DNA from: an uncultured Sinobacteraceae bacterium
GTDB taxonomy: Bacteria; Pseudomonadota; Gammaproteobacteria; Steroidobacterales; Steroidobacteraceae
Reading direction: 5' to 3'
Length of the DNA stretch: 13,392 bases
NCBI GenBank assembly: GCA_937902995.1
Contig: CALEKY010000179.1
Location: 1 to 13,392 of the forward strand
Of the stretch, positions 11,294-13,392 are shown piece after piece. Each line of letters begins with the position of its first letter. Position 1 is the stretch's first letter. Made by a program: the position numbers and the translations under genes. Under the pieces are notes generated by a model. It made no database searches, was not told where the DNA came from, and saw only the letters and a program-made list of their open reading frames with translations.

Positions 11294-13090
11294 ATGGCCG
11301 GCCGCATCCCTCAACACTTCATCGATGAGTTGGTCGCACGGGCCGACATCGTCGAAGTGATCGCGAGCCGCGTCCCGCTCAAGAAGCACGGCAAGGAATA
11401 CAAGGCCTGCTGTCCCTTCCACGGCGAGAAGACGCCATCGTTCACCGTGGTGCCCGACAAGCAGTTCTATCACTGCTTCGGCTGCGGCGCGCACGGCACC
11501 GTGATCGGCTTTCTGATGGAGCACGATCACTTGAGCTTTCCCGAAGCGATCGAAGAGCTGGCTGCGCGTCTCGGGCTGGATGTGCCGCGCGAGGTTCAGG
11601 CGCTGTCGCGTCCAGTCACGCCGACCGAGCCGTTGTTCGCAGTGCTCGAGAAGGCCGCAGAGCTCTATCGCAAGGAGCTCAAGGCCTCGGAGCGCGCCAA
11701 GAGTTACTTCAAATCGCGCGGAATCACGGGCGAGACGGCTGCGCGCTTCGGCTTGGGCTATGCGCCGGACACATGGGATTTCCTGACCCGCTCGCTCGGC
11801 CAGACCGACAAGGACCGACAGTCCTTGTTGCAGGCCGGATTGATCATCGAACGCGACAGTCGCGACGGTTACTACGACCGTTTCCGCGATCGCGTGATGT
11901 TCCCGATCCGGGATGCGCGCGGACGCACGATCGGTTTCGGCGGCCGAGTACTCGACAAGGGCGAGCCCAAATATCTGAACTCTCCGGAAACCGAGGTCTT
12001 CCACAAGGGTCGCGAGCTCTACGGCCTTTACGAAGTGCGACAGGCGTCACGAACCCTAAACCGCCTGTTGATCGTTGAAGGCTATATGGATGTGGTCCGC
12101 CTTCACCAAGCTGGCATTACCTATGCCGTCGCGACTCTCGGCACCGCCACGACTCCGGAGCATCTGACCCGGGTCTTCCGTGTCTGCAATGAGCTGGTTT
12201 TCTGTTTCGACGGCGATCGCGCCGGCCGGGCGGCCGCATGGCGTGCGCTCGAGAATTCGTTGAGCCAAGTGCGCGACGGGCGGCAGATCAAGTTCCTGTT
12301 CCTGCCCGAGGGGCACGATCCCGATTCGCTCGTCGGCGAGGAAGGTCGCGAAGCCTTCGAAGCGCGGCTCGATCGAGCCATCCCGCTCTCGGAGTACTTC
12401 TTGGCGCACCTGAGCTCGCAAGTGGACGTCAACACCGTCGACGGCCGGGCACGGCTTGCCGAACTGGCGCGTCCGCTGCTCGAACGTATTCCCGAAGGTG
12501 TCTATCGCGAACTGCTCGCCGAAGAGGTCGCGAAGATCGTCCGTCTCGATCCGAAACGGCTGACATCCGCGTTGAACAAGGATTCCGCACGCTCGGCGCC
12601 CAAAACGCCCGAGCCCGTACACCGGCCGAAGCCGCCCCTCCCGGCCTCCAGCGGCCGAGGCAGTCTCGTCCGGCAAGCGATTCGGATCCTCGTGCACCAC
12701 CCGAGCATTGCTCCTGATGTACGGATCGCGCCCGAAGAGCTCACAGAGATCGACCGGCCCGGCATTCCGCTGCTCGTCGAGCTGCTGAACGATCTGCAGG
12801 AGAATCCGTGCCCGCATACGGCTGCGCTGCTTGAACGGTGGCGCGGCAGGCCCGATTACGAGCCTCTCGCGAAGCTCGCCCGAGCCGAATACCCGGTCGA
12901 CGCCGACGGTGCAGTCCGCGAATTGGAGGACGCACTCAACCAGCTCCTGCCGGAGCGCGTGGAACGGCGTGTCGAGGAGCTGGTGCGCAAGAAATCCCGT
13001 GAGGGTTTGACTGACGCCGAGAGGGCGGAACTGCAGAGCTTTTTGACAAAAGCTGCTGCCAGGACCGGTGCCGCTATGCAGCGAACCTAG
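11294..13090 (+). CDS. dnaG: DNA primase
   Basis: 598 residues (581 in E. coli). Primase makes the RNA primers for chromosome replication on DnaB-bound single strands. The start MAGRIPQHFIDELVARADIV at 11294 fits the family; the frame is open 43 codons further up, but that part crosses the leader and has no primase similarity. The CHC2 zinc ligands are Cys40, His43, Cys61 and Cys64, at the same numbers as in E. coli. The basic motif YYDRFRDRVMFPI is at 193-205. The TOPRIM core has Glu262 (VEGYMD, with Asp266) and the DGD acidic pair Asp306/Asp308. The low-complexity linker near 430-455 (PVHRPKPPLPASSGRG) separates the core from the C-terminal helicase-binding domain. No Shine-Dalgarno is evident, which fits low expression. 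Confidence 0.97.
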   Translation: MAGRIPQHFIDELVARADIVEVIASRVPLKKHGKEYKACCPFHGEKTPSFTVVPDKQFYHCFGCGAHGTVIGFLMEHDHLSFPEAIEELAARLGLDVPREVQALSRPVTPTEPLFAVLEKAAELYRKELKASERAKSYFKSRGITGETAARFGLGYAPDTWDFLTRSLGQTDKDRQSLLQAGLIIERDSRDGYYDRFRDRVMFPIRDARGRTIGFGGRVLDKGEPKYLNSPETEVFHKGRELYGLYEVRQASRTLNRLLIVEGYMDVVRLHQAGITYAVATLGTATTPEHLTRVFRVCNELVFCFDGDRAGRAAAWRALENSLSQVRDGRQIKFLFLPEGHDPDSLVGEEGREAFEARLDRAIPLSEYFLAHLSSQVDVNTVDGRARLAELARPLLERIPEGVYRELLAEEVAKIVRLDPKRLTSALNKDSARSAPKTPEPVHRPKPPLPASSGRGSLVRQAIRILVHHPSIAPDVRIAPEELTEIDRPGIPLLVELLNDLQENPCPHTAALLERWRGRPDYEPLAKLARAEYPVDADGAVRELEDALNQLLPERVERRVEELVRKKSREGLTDAERAELQSFLTKAAARTGAAMQRT

Positions 13091-13164
13091 CAGCGGATTC
13101 GAGATCTATTTATACTGCGCGGTCTTTTTCAGCCCGCCGCAACTCTAGCCGTGAGGGCCACACT

Positions 13165-13392
13165 TTGAGCAAAACCTTGGCAGTGAAAAAGGAGTCGGCG
13201 CAAATCGCCGACGAGCGTCAATCGCAGCTGAAGCTTTTGATCGCCCGGGGCAAGGAGCAGGGCTATTTGACTTATGTAGAAGTCAACGATCACCTGCCGA
13301 GCGAGATCGTCGATCCGGAGCAGATCGAAGATATCGTAAACATGATCAACGACATGGGCATTCCGGTGTACGAGAAGCCGCCGGAAACCGAA
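13165..13392 (+). CDS. rpoD: RNA polymerase sigma factor RpoD (sigma70), N-terminal part
   Basis: Partial: 76 residues are present, and the window ends inside the gene. It is the primary sigma factor. The visible part is region 1.1, with QSQLKLLIARGKEQGYLTYVEVNDHLP followed by DPEQIEDIVNMINDMGIPVYE, which matches proteobacterial RpoD. The chosen start is TTG 13165, with GAGGG (13153-13157) seven bases upstream; GTG 13183 is the alternative. The 74-bp gap after dnaG contains a TATACT hexamer (13111-13116) without a matching -35, so a separate rpoD promoter is possible but unproven. Confidence 0.95.
   Translation, partial: MSKTLAVKKESAQIADERQSQLKLLIARGKEQGYLTYVEVNDHLPSEIVDPEQIEDIVNMINDMGIPVYEKPPETE

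Noticed and set aside
13043..13048. TTGACA near the end of dnaG as the -35 of an rpoD promoter
   Set aside because: No -10 lies 16 to 18 bases downstream; the nearest candidates are much too far away.

Overview
The window is GC-rich, densely coding DNA from a bacterial chromosome, most likely a gammaproteobacterium. The main reason is the right half, which holds tsaD diverging from rpsU-yqeY-dnaG-rpoD with folB next to tsaD and cca nearby. This is a variant of the cca...folB...tsaD-rpsU-dnaG-rpoD neighbourhood of Escherichia coli. Period-7 low-complexity spacers and a class II ribonucleotide reductase recall the Xanthomonadales/Steroidobacter/Nevskia part of the class, but that placement is inference. 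There is no transposase, integrase, phage gene, CRISPR array, rRNA or tRNA that I can see.

Layout. 1-507 (-) is the 5' end of nrdJ, the B12-dependent ribonucleotide reductase. Its upstream region, 508-1256, carries two NrdR-box palindromes, a sigma70-type promoter and a DnaA-box-like site. 1257-2603 (+) is a secreted two-PDZ DegQ-type serine protease. 2604-3195 is a repeat-rich spacer. 3196-4254 (-) is a lipoprotein metallo-aminopeptidase, divergent from cca (4361-5587, +), the tRNA CCA-adding enzyme. 5588-5967 is a second repeat-rich spacer, largely an inverted copy of the first. 5968-7143 (-) is a NDUFAF7/MidA-type methyltransferase, divergent from a pteridine reductase (7230-8000, +). That gene converges with one base of spacing on folK (8002-8493, -), which overlaps folB (8486-8869, -). 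tsaD (8960-9988, -) is divergent from the macromolecular synthesis operon rpsU (10150), yqeY (10436), dnaG (11294) and rpoD (13165, cut by the window end). An intrinsic terminator/attenuator lies just before dnaG.

Functionally the genes are housekeeping: dNTP supply (nrdJ), folate and pterin metabolism (pteridine reductase, folB, folK), tRNA maturation and modification (cca, tsaD), periplasmic protein quality control (degQ), and start-up of translation, replication and transcription (rpsU, dnaG, rpoD).

The unusual content is between the genes. Most of the longer spacers contain short arrays with a strict 7-base period but different unit sequences (GGCTGAA/GACTGAA, TGATAGT, CGTGACT, GGGCTCG types). 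Three genes (the aminopeptidase, cca and yqeY) take their stop codon from such an array. The arrays sit beside dispersed hairpin-bearing blocks, two of which are about 130 bp long, almost identical and inverted around the aminopeptidase-cca pair.
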